Position numbers and translations under genes: made by a program. This document shows, piece after piece, positions 37,650 through 47,588 of a stretch of 64,000 bases of DNA. Origin of the DNA: Bacteroidota bacterium (lineage in GTDB: Bacteria; Bacteroidota; Bacteroidia; Chitinophagales; Saprospiraceae); contig CAUJDW010000046.1 in the NCBI GenBank assembly GCA_963169455.1, positions 1-64,000 on the forward strand, written 5' to 3'. Each line of letters opens with the position of its first letter. Within the stretch, counting starts at the first letter, position 1. The notes beneath the pieces are model-generated. The model was not told the origin of the DNA and ran no database searches. It saw only the letters and a list, made by a program, of their open reading frames with translations.

Positions 37650-38987
37650 TTATTTTTTTCCCTCCTCTGTCCTGCTCATAGCCAGGAATTCCCGCACCGC
37701 CTTGTACGACACTACCTTGTCCCTGAAATGCTCCACCGCCTCCCGGCACTCCTTTTCGGTAGCCTCCAGGTGGTTGAGGATGTTCATCAGGTGCATCTTC
37801 ATGTGGCCCTTCTGGATGCCGGTGGTCACCAGCGAGCGCAGCGCGGCAAAGTTTTGCGCCAGGCCCGTGGCGGCAATGATGCCCATCAGCTCCGGAGCAC
37901 CGGGATTGCCCAGCAGTTCCAGCGAACGGCGGGCAATGGGGTGCAGGCGGGTCAGCCCGCCAACAGTGCCCAGGGCCAGGGGCAGGTCGAGCCAGAAGCG
38001 AAAGCGGCCGTCTTCCACGGCGCAGTGGCTCAGGCTGCGGTATTGCCCGTCGCGCGCAGCATAGGCATGCCCGCAGGCCTCCACGGCGCGGAAATCATTG
38101 CCGGTGGCCAGCACTACGGCATCCACGCCATTGAAAATGCCCTTGTTGTGCGTGGCGGCCCGGTGCGGGTCGATGTGCGCAATGCGAACGGCTTTGGCAA
38201 ATTTCCGGACGAACTCCTCCGGCGACATCGGGTCGCCGGGCCCCATCGCCAGGGCTTCAACCGGGCATTCCACCGACGCGCGCACGATGCATTCCGGCGT
38301 GTAGTTCGACAGAATGGCCATGATGACCTCCAACTGCTGTTCCGCTCCTTCAAAAGCAGGGTGCTCCTGGACGAAAATCCGCAGGGTGCTGCCGAATTCC
38401 TCCAGCACCGAGTTGATGAAATTGGCGCCCATGGAGTCGCAGGTCTCAAAACTTACCTTGAGCTGATAGTAATCGGGCTCCAGATGGCTCATGTCGAGCA
38501 GCTCGATGCCGAGCACGCCGCCGCCTCGCTGCTCCATGTTGGCCGTGAGGTGGGCGGCGTCCAGCCTCAGCCGCGCTTCCAGCTCGCCGAAGTGGCGGCG
38601 TAATTTCTGCGCCTCGCCCTTCCAGCTGAAATGCACCTGCCCCAGCTTTTTGGTGGATATCACCTCCGCCCTGAAACCACCCCGGCTCAGCCAGTACTTC
38701 GCCGCACTCGAGGCTGCAGCCACCACCGAGCTCTCCTCGATGGCCATAGGCACCGCATATATCCTTCCGTTGATCAGGAAATTGGGCGCAACACCGAAAG
38801 GAAGATAATAGTTGCTGAGCGTGTTCTCACTGAAACCGTCCAGTATGCGCTGCTGCTCTTCATCCCTGTGCCAGAAACTGATTAGTTCTCCTTCCGCCGA
38901 CTCCGGGTCCTGGAAAAATTGCTCCACCACCCACCGCACCTTGTCCGGCTTGGAAAGTTTCGAAAAGCCGCTTATGGTTTTTTTCAT
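37650..38987 (-). CDS. mvaA: Hydroxymethylglutaryl-CoA reductase, degradative/class II type
   Basis: Interconverts HMG-CoA and mevalonate. About 445 residues. Class II signatures are present: ENTLSNYYLPFGVAPNF near the N-terminus, NKGIFNGVDAV, GNDFRAVEACGHAYA around the catalytic aspartate, and a C-terminal GHMKMHL with the catalytic histidine. The ATG at 38987 gives the usual N-terminus. In this gene neighbourhood the biosynthetic direction toward isoprenoids is likely. Confidence 0.95.
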   Translation of the reverse strand: MKKTISGFSKLSKPDKVRWVVEQFFQDPESAEGELISFWHRDEEQQRILDGFSENTLSNYYLPFGVAPNFLINGRIYAVPMAIEESSVVAAASSAAKYWLSRGGFRAEVISTKKLGQVHFSWKGEAQKLRRHFGELEARLRLDAAHLTANMEQRGGGVLGIELLDMSHLEPDYYQLKVSFETCDSMGANFINSVLEEFGSTLRIFVQEHPAFEGAEQQLEVIMAILSNYTPECIVRASVECPVEALAMGPGDPMSPEEFVRKFAKAVRIAHIDPHRAATHNKGIFNGVDAVVLATGNDFRAVEACGHAYAARDGQYRSLSHCAVEDGRFRFWLDLPLALGTVGGLTRLHPIARRSLELLGNPGAPELMGIIAATGLAQNFAALRSLVTTGIQKGHMKMHLMNILNHLEATEKECREAVEHFRDKVVSYKAVREFLAMSRTEEGKK

Positions 38988-39013
38988 GGTTGATTCTTGT
39001 GTTCCTGCTCTTT

Positions 39014-39050
39014 GCCTGAAACCTGTAACTTGAAACCTGTAACCTGTACC
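39014..39050. repeat. CCTGTAA/CCTGAAA heptamer repeats
   Basis: Four to five units of the heptamer that also forms the edges of the composite elements at 2176 and 9727. They lie between fni and mvaA. Similar units occur at 25789-25822 and 54171-54198. Confidence 0.7.
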
Positions 39051-39055
39051 CCCCT

Positions 39056-40090
39056 TCAACCCCTCACCCTCAGGAAAGCCGCCGCCAGTTCCAGGCCCTG
39101 CACCTGTGCATCTACATAGTTGTACAATTCTTCGTAAGTTCCCCGGGCGTGTTTTAAAAATGCGGAGGCCTGCCCGTAGATGCTGTTGAGGCGCAGGCTG
39201 TTGACCAGGTAGTAGCCGTCCAGAAAATTTCTGACGCCGCCCGAAATGATGGCCTGCCGGCACAGGGCGCGCTCGCCCAGTTCTTCTACCAGGGCATTGG
39301 TGAGGCGCACCATCTCTTCGGCGCTGTGCCCGACGAAGGCCAGGGGTTCGTAAATGGCGGCTTTGGATTCCTCCCCGCGCAGCATTTCCAGCCGGGCGAA
39401 GTTGGTGCCTCCACTGGCGGCAAAATCGATGGCGGCCAGCGGCAGTTGCAGCAGGGCCTTCAGGCTCTCATAGCCCATGCCCTGCCCCACTTCCTTGACG
39501 ATGACAGGCATGTCCACCTTCTCCAGAAAATCCGTGATTGTATGCAATGGCGGGCGGGTGAAGCGGTCGCCTTCGGGCTGAAGCCACTCCTGCAGGGGGT
39601 TTACATGGATGATCAGCCCGTCGGCCTGCAGCTTGTCCACCAGCTCCCGCACTTTCTGAAGCTGGCCATTCCGGATCAGCTCCTCCAGCTGGGCAATGCC
39701 CAGGTTGGCGAAAAGAGGAAAAGCGTCGCCGATGAGGTGGCGCACATCAAAATCGGCCAGGCGCTCATCGCTGTAAAGCAGGGGCCGGCAGGAACCCAGG
39801 CCCATGCCCATGCCGAAATCCCTGCAGGCACGGGCCAGGTTGTGGTTGATCATCTGCGCCAGCTGCGTCCCTCCGGTCATGCTCGACACCCAGAGGGGCG
39901 CGCGCATCGTCTTTCCAAGAAAAAGGAAACGCTTCAGGCTGCCCCGCTCCGGATGTCCCGACATCAGAGGCTCGTAATAAAACCGCTGGTCCAAACCACT
40001 TTGCGCCACCTGCGAACGAAAAGCCAGTTCGATATGGTCGCGCTTGCGCGATTCGGCCGTTGGATCTTCTTTTGGTGATAAGGTATCCAC
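39056..40090 (-). CDS. fni: Type 2 isopentenyl-diphosphate delta-isomerase
   Basis: FMN-dependent isomerisation of IPP and DMAPP. About 344 residues from a GTG at 40090, near the usual family length. Motifs: RKRDHIELAF at the N-terminus, VSSMTGGT, NPLQEWLQPEGD, VKEVGQGMG and FAASGGTNFARLE (FMN phosphate binding). The longer frame upstream overlaps the terminator of the giant gene and is not supported. First gene of the mevalonate cluster. Confidence 0.95.
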   Translation of the reverse strand: MDTLSPKEDPTAESRKRDHIELAFRSQVAQSGLDQRFYYEPLMSGHPERGSLKRFLFLGKTMRAPLWVSSMTGGTQLAQMINHNLARACRDFGMGMGLGSCRPLLYSDERLADFDVRHLIGDAFPLFANLGIAQLEELIRNGQLQKVRELVDKLQADGLIIHVNPLQEWLQPEGDRFTRPPLHTITDFLEKVDMPVIVKEVGQGMGYESLKALLQLPLAAIDFAASGGTNFARLEMLRGEESKAAIYEPLAFVGHSAEEMVRLTNALVEELGERALCRQAIISGGVRNFLDGYYLVNSLRLNSIYGQASAFLKHARGTYEELYNYVDAQVQGLELAAAFLRVRG

Positions 40091-40249
40091 ACTGCTCGTT
40101 TTGCTGATAAAGAAGGCTCTAAATAGCAGCTTTTGCCCGGACAAATGAAGCCCGGCGCCATTTTTTTTCTTTTTTATGGCAACCGCCACTGCCGCCGGTT
40201 TCCGGTGAAACAACCCCTGTTGAAAATGGTTCAGCCCGCCACTCCCATA

Positions 40250-40286
40250 AAAAGAGAAGCCCAGCCTGCCGGGCAGGTTGGGCTTC
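40250..40286 (-). terminator. Intrinsic terminator of the giant repeat gene
   Basis: A nearly perfect stem of about 15 bp (40256-40270 with 40272-40286) is followed on the minus strand by TCTCTTTTTATG. It lies 25 nt after the stop of the giant gene. Confidence 0.85.
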
Positions 40287-40310
40287 CGGGGCGCCTTCAG
40301 GCAGCAGATA

Positions 40311-43300
40311 TCATCGCAACAGCAATATATCGCCCTTGTACAATTCCGTGACGCCATCTACAAATTCAATCTCTGCCATATAAACGTACACCCCGCCGTT
40401 CATCAATTCCCCGCGGTGCGTGCCATCCCAGCCAAAGGCAGGGTTGTTGGGCTCGAAATTGACCAGTTCATACATGGGCTCTCCCCAGCGGTTGAATACG
40501 TAGAAGGTCTTTACCCGAACCGCTTCAGGGCCCGTGAATATGGTGAAGACGTCGTTCTGGCCGTCGCCATTGGGTGAAAAGACGTTCGGAATATACACAT
40601 TCCTGCGCCGGTCAACAAATACCGTGATGCGGTCGGTGGCCGTACAGCCGTTTTCATCCCTCACCCGCACGCCGAACGACATCGACTCGAAAGGCCGTAC
40701 GTAAGGATCGGGGCAATCGCGGCAGCTCAACTCGATGGGAGAATCCCAGCTGTACATTTCCACCTGATAGGTCGTTTGCGCATACAACTGAACGCTGTCG
40801 CCCAGCCTGATATCCTTGTCATCCCCCAGTTCGACGATCAACTGCTCCGGCTGGTAGATCACGGCTTCATCCTCCCAGAGGCAGCCGTTGGCATCCTGCA
40901 CCTGTATCGCGTGCGCGCCGATGCCGAGCTGGCTGAATTGCGGGGAACTGGCGAAGGCGGAGCCGTCAATACTGTATAAATAAGGCCCTACGCCTCCGTT
41001 TACATCATCGACAATGACTATTCCGGCTTCGTCCCCGTAACAGGGCGGGTCGATGGTTTCCAGGGAAACGGACAGCGGCGGCGGCGCATTGAGCAGGGCG
41101 CTCGCCGAATCGGGGCAGGCATGCTGGTCGGTCACCGTCAGCGAATAGGCGCCGGCGCTCAGGTTTGAGAGATCCTCCTGCCGGCTGCCGGTATTCCAGG
41201 CGAAATTATACGGCGGCGTGCCGCCCGTCACCGTGGCGTCGATCGAGCCGTCGGCTTCTCCATCACAACTGGTGTTGTAATTGCTGTACTGCGACAAGAG
41301 GAGTGAAATGTCAACCGGGCTGGGTTGCGTGATCGTAACCGTAAAGCTCGCAGCCACGCTGAATGGCGAACTGTCCACAACACTGACCTGATACTGCCCG
41401 GCAGGCAGCCCTTCCAGCAATTGCTCCAGATTGTTGCCTGCCAGCGTACCGGAACCGCCCGGGCCTCCGCCCAGCGCCTGCCAGCTGTACTGATAGGGCG
41501 GCGTGCCCACCTCCATCGCGAAGCTAATGCCCCCGTCCGACAGCCCGGCGCAGCTTACATTCTCCTGCCCGGCCCGGTATTCCAGCGTGCAGGGGTAAAC
41601 GCTCAGGTTTAGCGTCACCACGCTGTCGCAGCCTTCCGCCGAACTGAGCACCTCGGTGTAAGTGCCCGCCTGCGAGAAATTGCTCCCACCCACCGGGAAA
41701 CTCTCGCCATCGCAAATGTTTTCGTTCAGCACGATATCATAAACCGGATTGACCGTCAGATTCAGGTTGACAACGCTGTCACAACCGGTAAGCACCGACG
41801 TCAGCACATCCTGATAAATCCCACTGGCCGCATAGGTAGAGGAGCCAACCGTGTAACTTTCTCCGGAGCATATCTCCTGCACCAGGTTGATTACGGGAAT
41901 GGGATGCACCGTAAGCGCCAGGTTGACCACACTGTCACAACCCGTAAGGGCCGACGCCAGCACGTCCTGATACTGCCCGGAAGTACTGTATGTGGAATTG
42001 CCAACGGTAAAGGTTTCGCCATCACAAATTTCCCGCACCAGGTTGGTTACCGGAATGGGATGCACCGTAAGCGCCAGGTTGACAATGCTGTCGCAACCGG
42101 TCACCACCGATGCCAGCACATCCTGATAATTGCCGCTCACCGTGTAAACGGAATTGCCCACCTGGAAGGATTCTCCATCGCATATCTCCCGCACCAGCTC
42201 CGTCTCCGGAATGGGATGCACGGTGAGATCCAGCGTCACGATACTGTCGCAGCCCGTCGCCTGCGATACGAGCGTGTCCACAAAAATTCCGCTGCTGGTG
42301 TACGAAGAGGAACCCACACTGAAGCTTTCGCCATCGCATATCTCCCGGGTGAGGCCCGTTCGGATCTCGTCCCGAACCGTCAGGTTCAGGCTAACAATGC
42401 TGTCGCAACCGGTCGCTAAAGAAACCAGAGTGTCCACATAATTGCCGCTGGCTGAGTATGTTGAAGCGCCCACCGTAAAGTTTTCGCCATAACAAACCAC
42501 CTGGCTGAGAGCGGTCGTGATCTGCTGGCGCACCGTCAGCGCCAGGTTGACGATGCTGTCGCAGCCGGTGGCGGCAGTGAGCACATCCTGGTACTGCCCG
42601 CTGGCCGTGTAGGTGGAAGAACCAACAGCATAACTGTCGCCAAAGCAAACGGTTTCCACCAGGTTCGTCACCGGAATGGGATGCACCGTAAGCGCCAGGT
42701 TGACAATGCTGTCGCAACCGGTAACCACCGATGCCAGCACATCCTGATAATTGCCGCTCACCGTGTAAACGGAATTGCCCACCTGGAAAGACTCGCCATC
42801 GCAGATTTCTTCTCCCAGTTCCGTCACCGGAATGGGATGTACAGTGAGATCAAGCGTCACGATGCTGTCGCAGCCGGTTACCGAACTAAGGGTATCCACA
42901 AACACCCCGCTGCTGGTATAATCCGAAACGCCTACGGTGAAGCTTTCGCCATCACAAATCTCCCGGCTGAGGCTGGTGCGAATTTCATCACGGATCGTCA
43001 GGTTCAGGGTGACGATGCTGTCGCAGCCGGTGCTCTGGGAAATGAGGGTGTCCATGTAGATGCCGCTTGCGGCATAGGTTGAAGAACCCACGGTGAAATC
43101 CTCTCCGTAACACAACACGCTGGTTAGCGCCGTCGCGATCTGCGGGCGCACTGTCAGCACCAGGTTAACGATGCTGTCGCAGCCGGTAGCGGCTGTAAGC
43201 ACATCCTGGTACTGGCCGCTGGCCGTGTAGGTGGAAGAACCGACAGCATAACTGTCGCCAAAGCAAACGGTTTCCACCAGATCCGTTACAGGAATGGGAT

Positions 43301-46300
43301 GTACCGTCAGGGCCAGGTTGACCAGGCTGTCGCAGCCGTTGGAAGAGAGAAGCAGGTCCTGGTAGTTGCCGCTTTGAGTATAGACGGAATTGCCAACCTG
43401 ATAGCTGAAGCCATCGCAGATCTCTTCCGTCAGATCGGTTACGAATACGGGATTGACCAGGAGGTTGAGCGTCACGATGCTGTCGCAACCTGTCTCTACC
43501 GATGTCAGCGTATCTACAAAAGTGCCGGTGACGGCGTAATCCATCCCGCCCATGGAGAAGGATTCTCCGTCGCAGATGGTGGCGTCAACGGTTTGATACC
43601 GGATGGCGAGAACCGTGAGGGCCAGGTTGACGATGCTGTCGCAGCCGTCGGAAGAGATAAAACTGTCGGAGTAATTCCCGCTTTGGGTGTAGGTGTTGGA
43701 TCCGACGGTGAAGCTCCCGCCTTCGCAAATGGTTTCCACCAGGTTGATCTCATAAAAATCGGTTACTGTCAGGTCCAGGGTGACGATGCTGTCGCAGCCC
43801 GTCACCACCGAGGCCAGGGTGTCCACGTAAACACCCGTCTGGGTGTAAATGGAACTGCCAACCGAATAGGAGGCTCCGTCGCAAATGCTGATCTCCAGGC
43901 TCCGGTAACGGATGGGGTGCACCACGAGGTCCAGGTAAACAATGCTGTCGCAACCGTTGGCGGCAAGAAGCGTGTCGGTATAAGTGCCCGAGGCCGAATA
44001 AACGGAACCGCCAACCTGATAACTTTCAAATTCGCAGATGGCTTCGTCCAGGTAAGTCTCCGGAACATCCTTTACCAGCAGGTCGAGGGTAACGATACTG
44101 TCGCATCCATTCGCCGCCACGAGCGTATCCACATAAATGCCCGTGGCCGAATACACCGAACTGCCGACGCCAAAACTTTCGCCATCGCAAATCTCCTCGG
44201 CAAGCTGGGTAGTGGGTACGTCGAGCACTTCCAGTTCCAGGAAAACGATACTGTCGCAACCGTTGGCGGCAACCAGCGTATCGGTATAACTGCCTGAAAC
44301 GGCATAAGAGGACGCACCCACCGGATAAGTCTCGCCTTCGCAAATCTGCTCGTCCAGATATGTCTCCGGCACATCCAGCACCGTCAGGTTGAGGGTGACG
44401 ATGCTGTCACAACCGGTCTCAACCGACAACAGCGATTCCTCATAGGTTCCGGTAGCCGTATAGGAGTTGCCCCCTACCAAAACACTTTCACCATCACAGA
44501 TCACTTCGTCGAGCGTGGTGTAGCGGGTGGGTACGATAGTCAGGTCCAGGTAAAACACGCTGTCGCAACCGTCGGCAGTGACGAAGTCATCGTCATAGAA
44601 ACCCGTTGTGGAATAGGTGTTGCTGCCCACCGTATAACTCTCGCCTTCACAAAGAGAAAGCACGAGCGTATCCCGGAGCACATCCTGGATGTCCAGCGTG
44701 AGGTTGACGATGCTGTCGCAGCCGATATTGTTGGCCAGCGTTACGGAATATGTGCCCGGCTGGTCGAAAGTGGTGCTGCCTACCGTAAAGGTCTGCCCGG
44801 TGCATATCTGCCGGTCAATATTATTGATAATGGGGCCCAGCACGTTCAGGTTGAGGGTTATAGTGCTGTCGCAGCCATTGGCAGCCGGCAATACCACGGT
44901 GTATGTGCCGGTCTCGTCAAAGGAGGAAGCGCCGACGGTGTAGGCCTGGCCCAGGCAGATAGATGGGTTGAGCACCGTTTCGGGGTTCTCCAGAAGGGTG
45001 AGGTTCAGGACTACCGTGCTGTCACAGCCGTCAGCTGCGGGAAGCACTACTTCGTGCTGGCCCGCCGTACTGAAATCTATGCCGCCCACCGGGAAGCTGG
45101 AGCCTTCGCAGATGGACTCATTGAGCACGGTCAGGATGGCGTCCTTGACGGTGAGGTTAAGATACACCGTACTGTCGCAGCCCCGCGTGGTCAGCAGATC
45201 CACCTGATAGCTGCCGCTCTGGGCGAAGGTAGAACTTCCTACCGTAAAGGATTCTCCAAAGCAGACTTCTTCGTTCAGCGTGGTTTCCACATCGGGATGC
45301 ACCGTCAGCGTAAGCCGCACAGTGCTGTCGCAGCCGCTGGTTGAGGGGAAAATTTCGGTATAAACACCCGATTGGGTGTAGGAGGAAGTACCAAAAGTGT
45401 AGGACTCCCCTTCGCAGATCGACGCCTGAATGTTGGTCAGAATCGGGGCCTGTACAGTGAGGTTGAGATAAACAGTGCTGTCGCACCCCAGCCCCAGATA
45501 CTGGGCAGGCACAACTTTGGTATAGGAGCCCGTAGTGGAATAGGTGGAATTGCCGACCTGTACGCTCTCGCCGGGGCAGATCACGGTATCGATGTACGTT
45601 ACAGGGTCATAAACCAGGAGGTTCAGCTGAAAGGTGTTCTCGCAGCCATCCGGATATTCGTAGGAATCCTGGTAGTTGCCGGTTTGGCCGTAGGCGAAAT
45701 TGCCGAGCTGCACGACCTCCCCTTCGCAAATGACCGTATCGATGAAAACGAACTCGGGGTTGACGATGTTGAGGTAGCCCACCACCGTACTGTCGCAGTT
45801 GAATTCATTATCCAGCACGAAGCTGAACTGGCCGGATTGGGTGACCGGGAAATTTCCCACATAATAGGGCCCCAGCAGGGCGCAGTGATCGACATAGCCG
45901 AGGTTGTTGAAGTCCGGCGCATGCACCGTGAGGGTGAGGTTGACCACGGAATCGCAGCCATGGAAGGAGTTGAAAGTCCTGGTAAAATAGCCCGTCTGGC
46001 CGTATGCCTGCCCCCCGAAGTTATACACCTGGCCCTGGCAGATGTCGGCCGAGATGTCTGTTTCGGGGATGGGCCCGATGACGGTGAGGGTCAGCCGCAC
46101 GGGCTGTATGCAACCATCGGGCCGAACGTAGTCGAAGTTGTATATGCCGGCAGAGGTGAACACCATGCCCTGATAAATGTAGGGCAGGTCTTCCGCACAG
46201 CGGGTGACGTTGTTGACTTCCAGCGGCAGCGGCCCCACCTGAATGGTGCGGCAAACGGGGGGAAGGTCGCCGTAACAGGAGTTGCCCGCCGTAACGCACA

Positions 46301-47000
46301 GCTGGTAACTGCCGGTAGCGGGAAAGTCCACCTGCACCTGGTTGCTGCCATCGCCGATGGGGTTTCCGTTAAGCGTCCAGTTGTAATAACCGGCGCCGGT
46401 GACGCCTGAGGCAATATAGGTACCCAACCCGCCGGTGCATATCGTAGTGGGGCCGTTGATAGAGGGCGTGCCCGTCACCGGCGGCGCAACGGTCGATCCG
46501 GAAACCACATCGATCGTGAACTGGCAGACGTCGCCGACGTTGCCGTCGATGACGAAAAAGTAGGTGGCGCCGGGCACCAGGCCGGAGGCGTTCAGGGTGG
46601 TCGTCGCATTTTCATTGACTGCCGGGTCGCAATTGGATACGGCAAACCAGGAACTGCAATCCGTACTTCCGTATATCCCTACCTGCAGGCCGTTGCCGGC
46701 GGGGCTCTGGCAATCGAAGGGCGTGAAATTGAAGGTGATGCTCGTCGAGCCCGCCACGAAGGCCAGCCATTGCACGCTGTGGAACTGGGGCGCGCAGAAA
46801 TCAGGCGGCGCCTCCCATTGGGGTGTATTGGCGTTCATGCCAACGTAGCCGTCCAGCCCGTCACCGCAAACCGTGCAGGTCTGGGCGCAAAAGGGCGCTA
46901 CCGGAGCAGGGGTGTTGGGGGGGCAGGGGCCGGGCAACTGGGCCAGGGCTGCTGAAAGGGCAAAAAACAGAAACAGCAGGGAAAGTAGATTTCTCTTCAT
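40311..47000 (-). CDS. Giant secreted repeat protein with gliding-motility-type C-terminal (T9SS type B) domain
   Basis: About 2229 residues, with a signal peptide (MKRNLL start, cleavage near ALAQ). N-terminal region of about 300 residues with PKD/CUB-like beta modules. Then about 29 tandem repeats of 51-52 residues with the core IC-x-GE-x-F-x-VG ... SG-x-Y-x-D ... GCDSIVxLxLTV, two Cys each. Next come SprB-like modules (GTPPYQYSW, GTPPYNFAW) and a C-terminal gliding-motility-associated domain (NVFSPNGDGQNDVF ... YKGDILLLR) recognised by the T9SS. It is likely a surface adhesin or gliding-associated stalk protein. It has its own promoter with a leader of about 300 nt and its own terminator. 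Confidence 0.9.
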   Translation of the reverse strand: MKRNLLSLLFLFFALSAALAQLPGPCPPNTPAPVAPFCAQTCTVCGDGLDGYVGMNANTPQWEAPPDFCAPQFHSVQWLAFVAGSTSITFNFTPFDCQSPAGNGLQVGIYGSTDCSSWFAVSNCDPAVNENATTTLNASGLVPGATYFFVIDGNVGDVCQFTIDVVSGSTVAPPVTGTPSINGPTTICTGGLGTYIASGVTGAGYYNWTLNGNPIGDGSNQVQVDFPATGSYQLCVTAGNSCYGDLPPVCRTIQVGPLPLEVNNVTRCAEDLPYIYQGMVFTSAGIYNFDYVRPDGCIQPVRLTLTVIGPIPETDISADICQGQVYNFGGQAYGQTGYFTRTFNSFHGCDSVVNLTLTVHAPDFNNLGYVDHCALLGPYYVGNFPVTQSGQFSFVLDNEFNCDSTVVGYLNIVNPEFVFIDTVICEGEVVQLGNFAYGQTGNYQDSYEYPDGCENTFQLNLLVYDPVTYIDTVICPGESVQVGNSTYSTTGSYTKVVPAQYLGLGCDSTVYLNLTVQAPILTNIQASICEGESYTFGTSSYTQSGVYTEIFPSTSGCDSTVRLTLTVHPDVETTLNEEVCFGESFTVGSSTFAQSGSYQVDLLTTRGCDSTVYLNLTVKDAILTVLNESICEGSSFPVGGIDFSTAGQHEVVLPAADGCDSTVVLNLTLLENPETVLNPSICLGQAYTVGASSFDETGTYTVVLPAANGCDSTITLNLNVLGPIINNIDRQICTGQTFTVGSTTFDQPGTYSVTLANNIGCDSIVNLTLDIQDVLRDTLVLSLCEGESYTVGSNTYSTTGFYDDDFVTADGCDSVFYLDLTIVPTRYTTLDEVICDGESVLVGGNSYTATGTYEESLLSVETGCDSIVTLNLTVLDVPETYLDEQICEGETYPVGASSYAVSGSYTDTLVAANGCDSIVFLELEVLDVPTTQLAEEICDGESFGVGSSVYSATGIYVDTLVAANGCDSIVTLDLLVKDVPETYLDEAICEFESYQVGGSVYSASGTYTDTLLAANGCDSIVYLDLVVHPIRYRSLEISICDGASYSVGSSIYTQTGVYVDTLASVVTGCDSIVTLDLTVTDFYEINLVETICEGGSFTVGSNTYTQSGNYSDSFISSDGCDSIVNLALTVLAIRYQTVDATICDGESFSMGGMDYAVTGTFVDTLTSVETGCDSIVTLNLLVNPVFVTDLTEEICDGFSYQVGNSVYTQSGNYQDLLLSSNGCDSLVNLALTVHPIPVTDLVETVCFGDSYAVGSSTYTASGQYQDVLTAATGCDSIVNLVLTVRPQIATALTSVLCYGEDFTVGSSTYAASGIYMDTLISQSTGCDSIVTLNLTIRDEIRTSLSREICDGESFTVGVSDYTSSGVFVDTLSSVTGCDSIVTLDLTVHPIPVTELGEEICDGESFQVGNSVYTVSGNYQDVLASVVTGCDSIVNLALTVHPIPVTNLVETVCFGDSYAVGSSTYTASGQYQDVLTAATGCDSIVNLALTVRQQITTALSQVVCYGENFTVGASTYSASGNYVDTLVSLATGCDSIVSLNLTVRDEIRTGLTREICDGESFSVGSSSYTSSGIFVDTLVSQATGCDSIVTLDLTVHPIPETELVREICDGESFQVGNSVYTVSGNYQDVLASVVTGCDSIVNLALTVHPIPVTNLVREICDGETFTVGNSTYSTSGQYQDVLASALTGCDSVVNLALTVHPIPVINLVQEICSGESYTVGSSTYAASGIYQDVLTSVLTGCDSVVNLNLTVNPVYDIVLNENICDGESFPVGGSNFSQAGTYTEVLSSAEGCDSVVTLNLSVYPCTLEYRAGQENVSCAGLSDGGISFAMEVGTPPYQYSWQALGGGPGGSGTLAGNNLEQLLEGLPAGQYQVSVVDSSPFSVAASFTVTITQPSPVDISLLLSQYSNYNTSCDGEADGSIDATVTGGTPPYNFAWNTGSRQEDLSNLSAGAYSLTVTDQHACPDSASALLNAPPPLSVSLETIDPPCYGDEAGIVIVDDVNGGVGPYLYSIDGSAFASSPQFSQLGIGAHAIQVQDANGCLWEDEAVIYQPEQLIVELGDDKDIRLGDSVQLYAQTTYQVEMYSWDSPIELSCRDCPDPYVRPFESMSFGVRVRDENGCTATDRITVFVDRRRNVYIPNVFSPNGDGQNDVFTIFTGPEAVRVKTFYVFNRWGEPMYELVNFEPNNPAFGWDGTHRGELMNGGVYVYMAEIEFVDGVTELYKGDILLLR
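41590..46010. repeat. Tandem repeats of about 153 bp coding for the 51-residue units
   Basis: The CTGTCGCA block (GCDS on the coding strand) recurs about every 150-156 bp, roughly 29 times. Units from 42051 and 42672 are nearly identical over more than 120 bp and belong to a four-unit block (about 621 bp) present twice. A weaker third correspondence starts near 43291. The outer repeats (44000-46000) are more diverged. Confidence 0.9.
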
Positions 47001-47315
47001 CTTGTTGTTATTACACAATCACTAATCAGGGTTACAATCGAGTGTTCGCTCTATGTTTTTTGTTTTGGGGCAAGATGGATTCCCACAGGGGTAAAGCCGC
47101 TTTTTTTACGGGAAAAAACGGGAATCGTTTCAAAAACAAGAGGCGTTAATGCAGGTGCTGGAAATAGGTGGGAGAAAAGGCAACCCATTGCTCAACTTTG
47201 CTTTGCTTACCCTGGCCTGATCTGCTCCATTAATTTGTTATCCAGTGGCAGCTTTTTGGGGTGTCCCTCATGGAATACCAATAATTGTTGCTTCCTTTCA
47301 CTCTTCGTCAGGTGG

Positions 47316-47345
47316 CAAATATACCAATTAGCTCAGGCTATCAAA
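47316..47345 (-). promoter_or_regulatory. Bacteroidota-type promoter for the giant repeat gene
   Basis: On the minus strand TTTG (47345-47342), 18 nt, then TATATTTG (47323-47316): an exact consensus match. The start codon at 47000 lies about 310 nt downstream. The rest of the 588-bp gap holds no supportable ORF. TAACTTTG at 47514-47521 may belong to a plus-strand promoter for the histidine kinase, but no -33 element was seen. Confidence 0.75.
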
Positions 47346-47588
47346 AATAATTTTTCCGGCGGCCATCCCGCCCGAATATTTGTCCAGGATGTATAAACCA
47401 CAAAAATACATGAATGATTTAACAATAGATAACTCTTTTGGGGACAAAAGCCAGCGCCTTGCAGGCGAGCGTTAAAAGACTGTTAAACTGCCGCCGGGCG
47501 AAGGCTTTAACCCTAACTTTGCGGCATGGCTTTTGAAATTTTCGGCGCCTCCGGGGGTTATAATAAATAGTAAAACAGCTGACAATTT

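Noticed and set aside
45372-46409. ORFs antisense to the giant repeat gene, also 41904-42419 and 43299-44297
   Set aside because: Repeat-driven shadows of the sense repeats; they recur once per unit.
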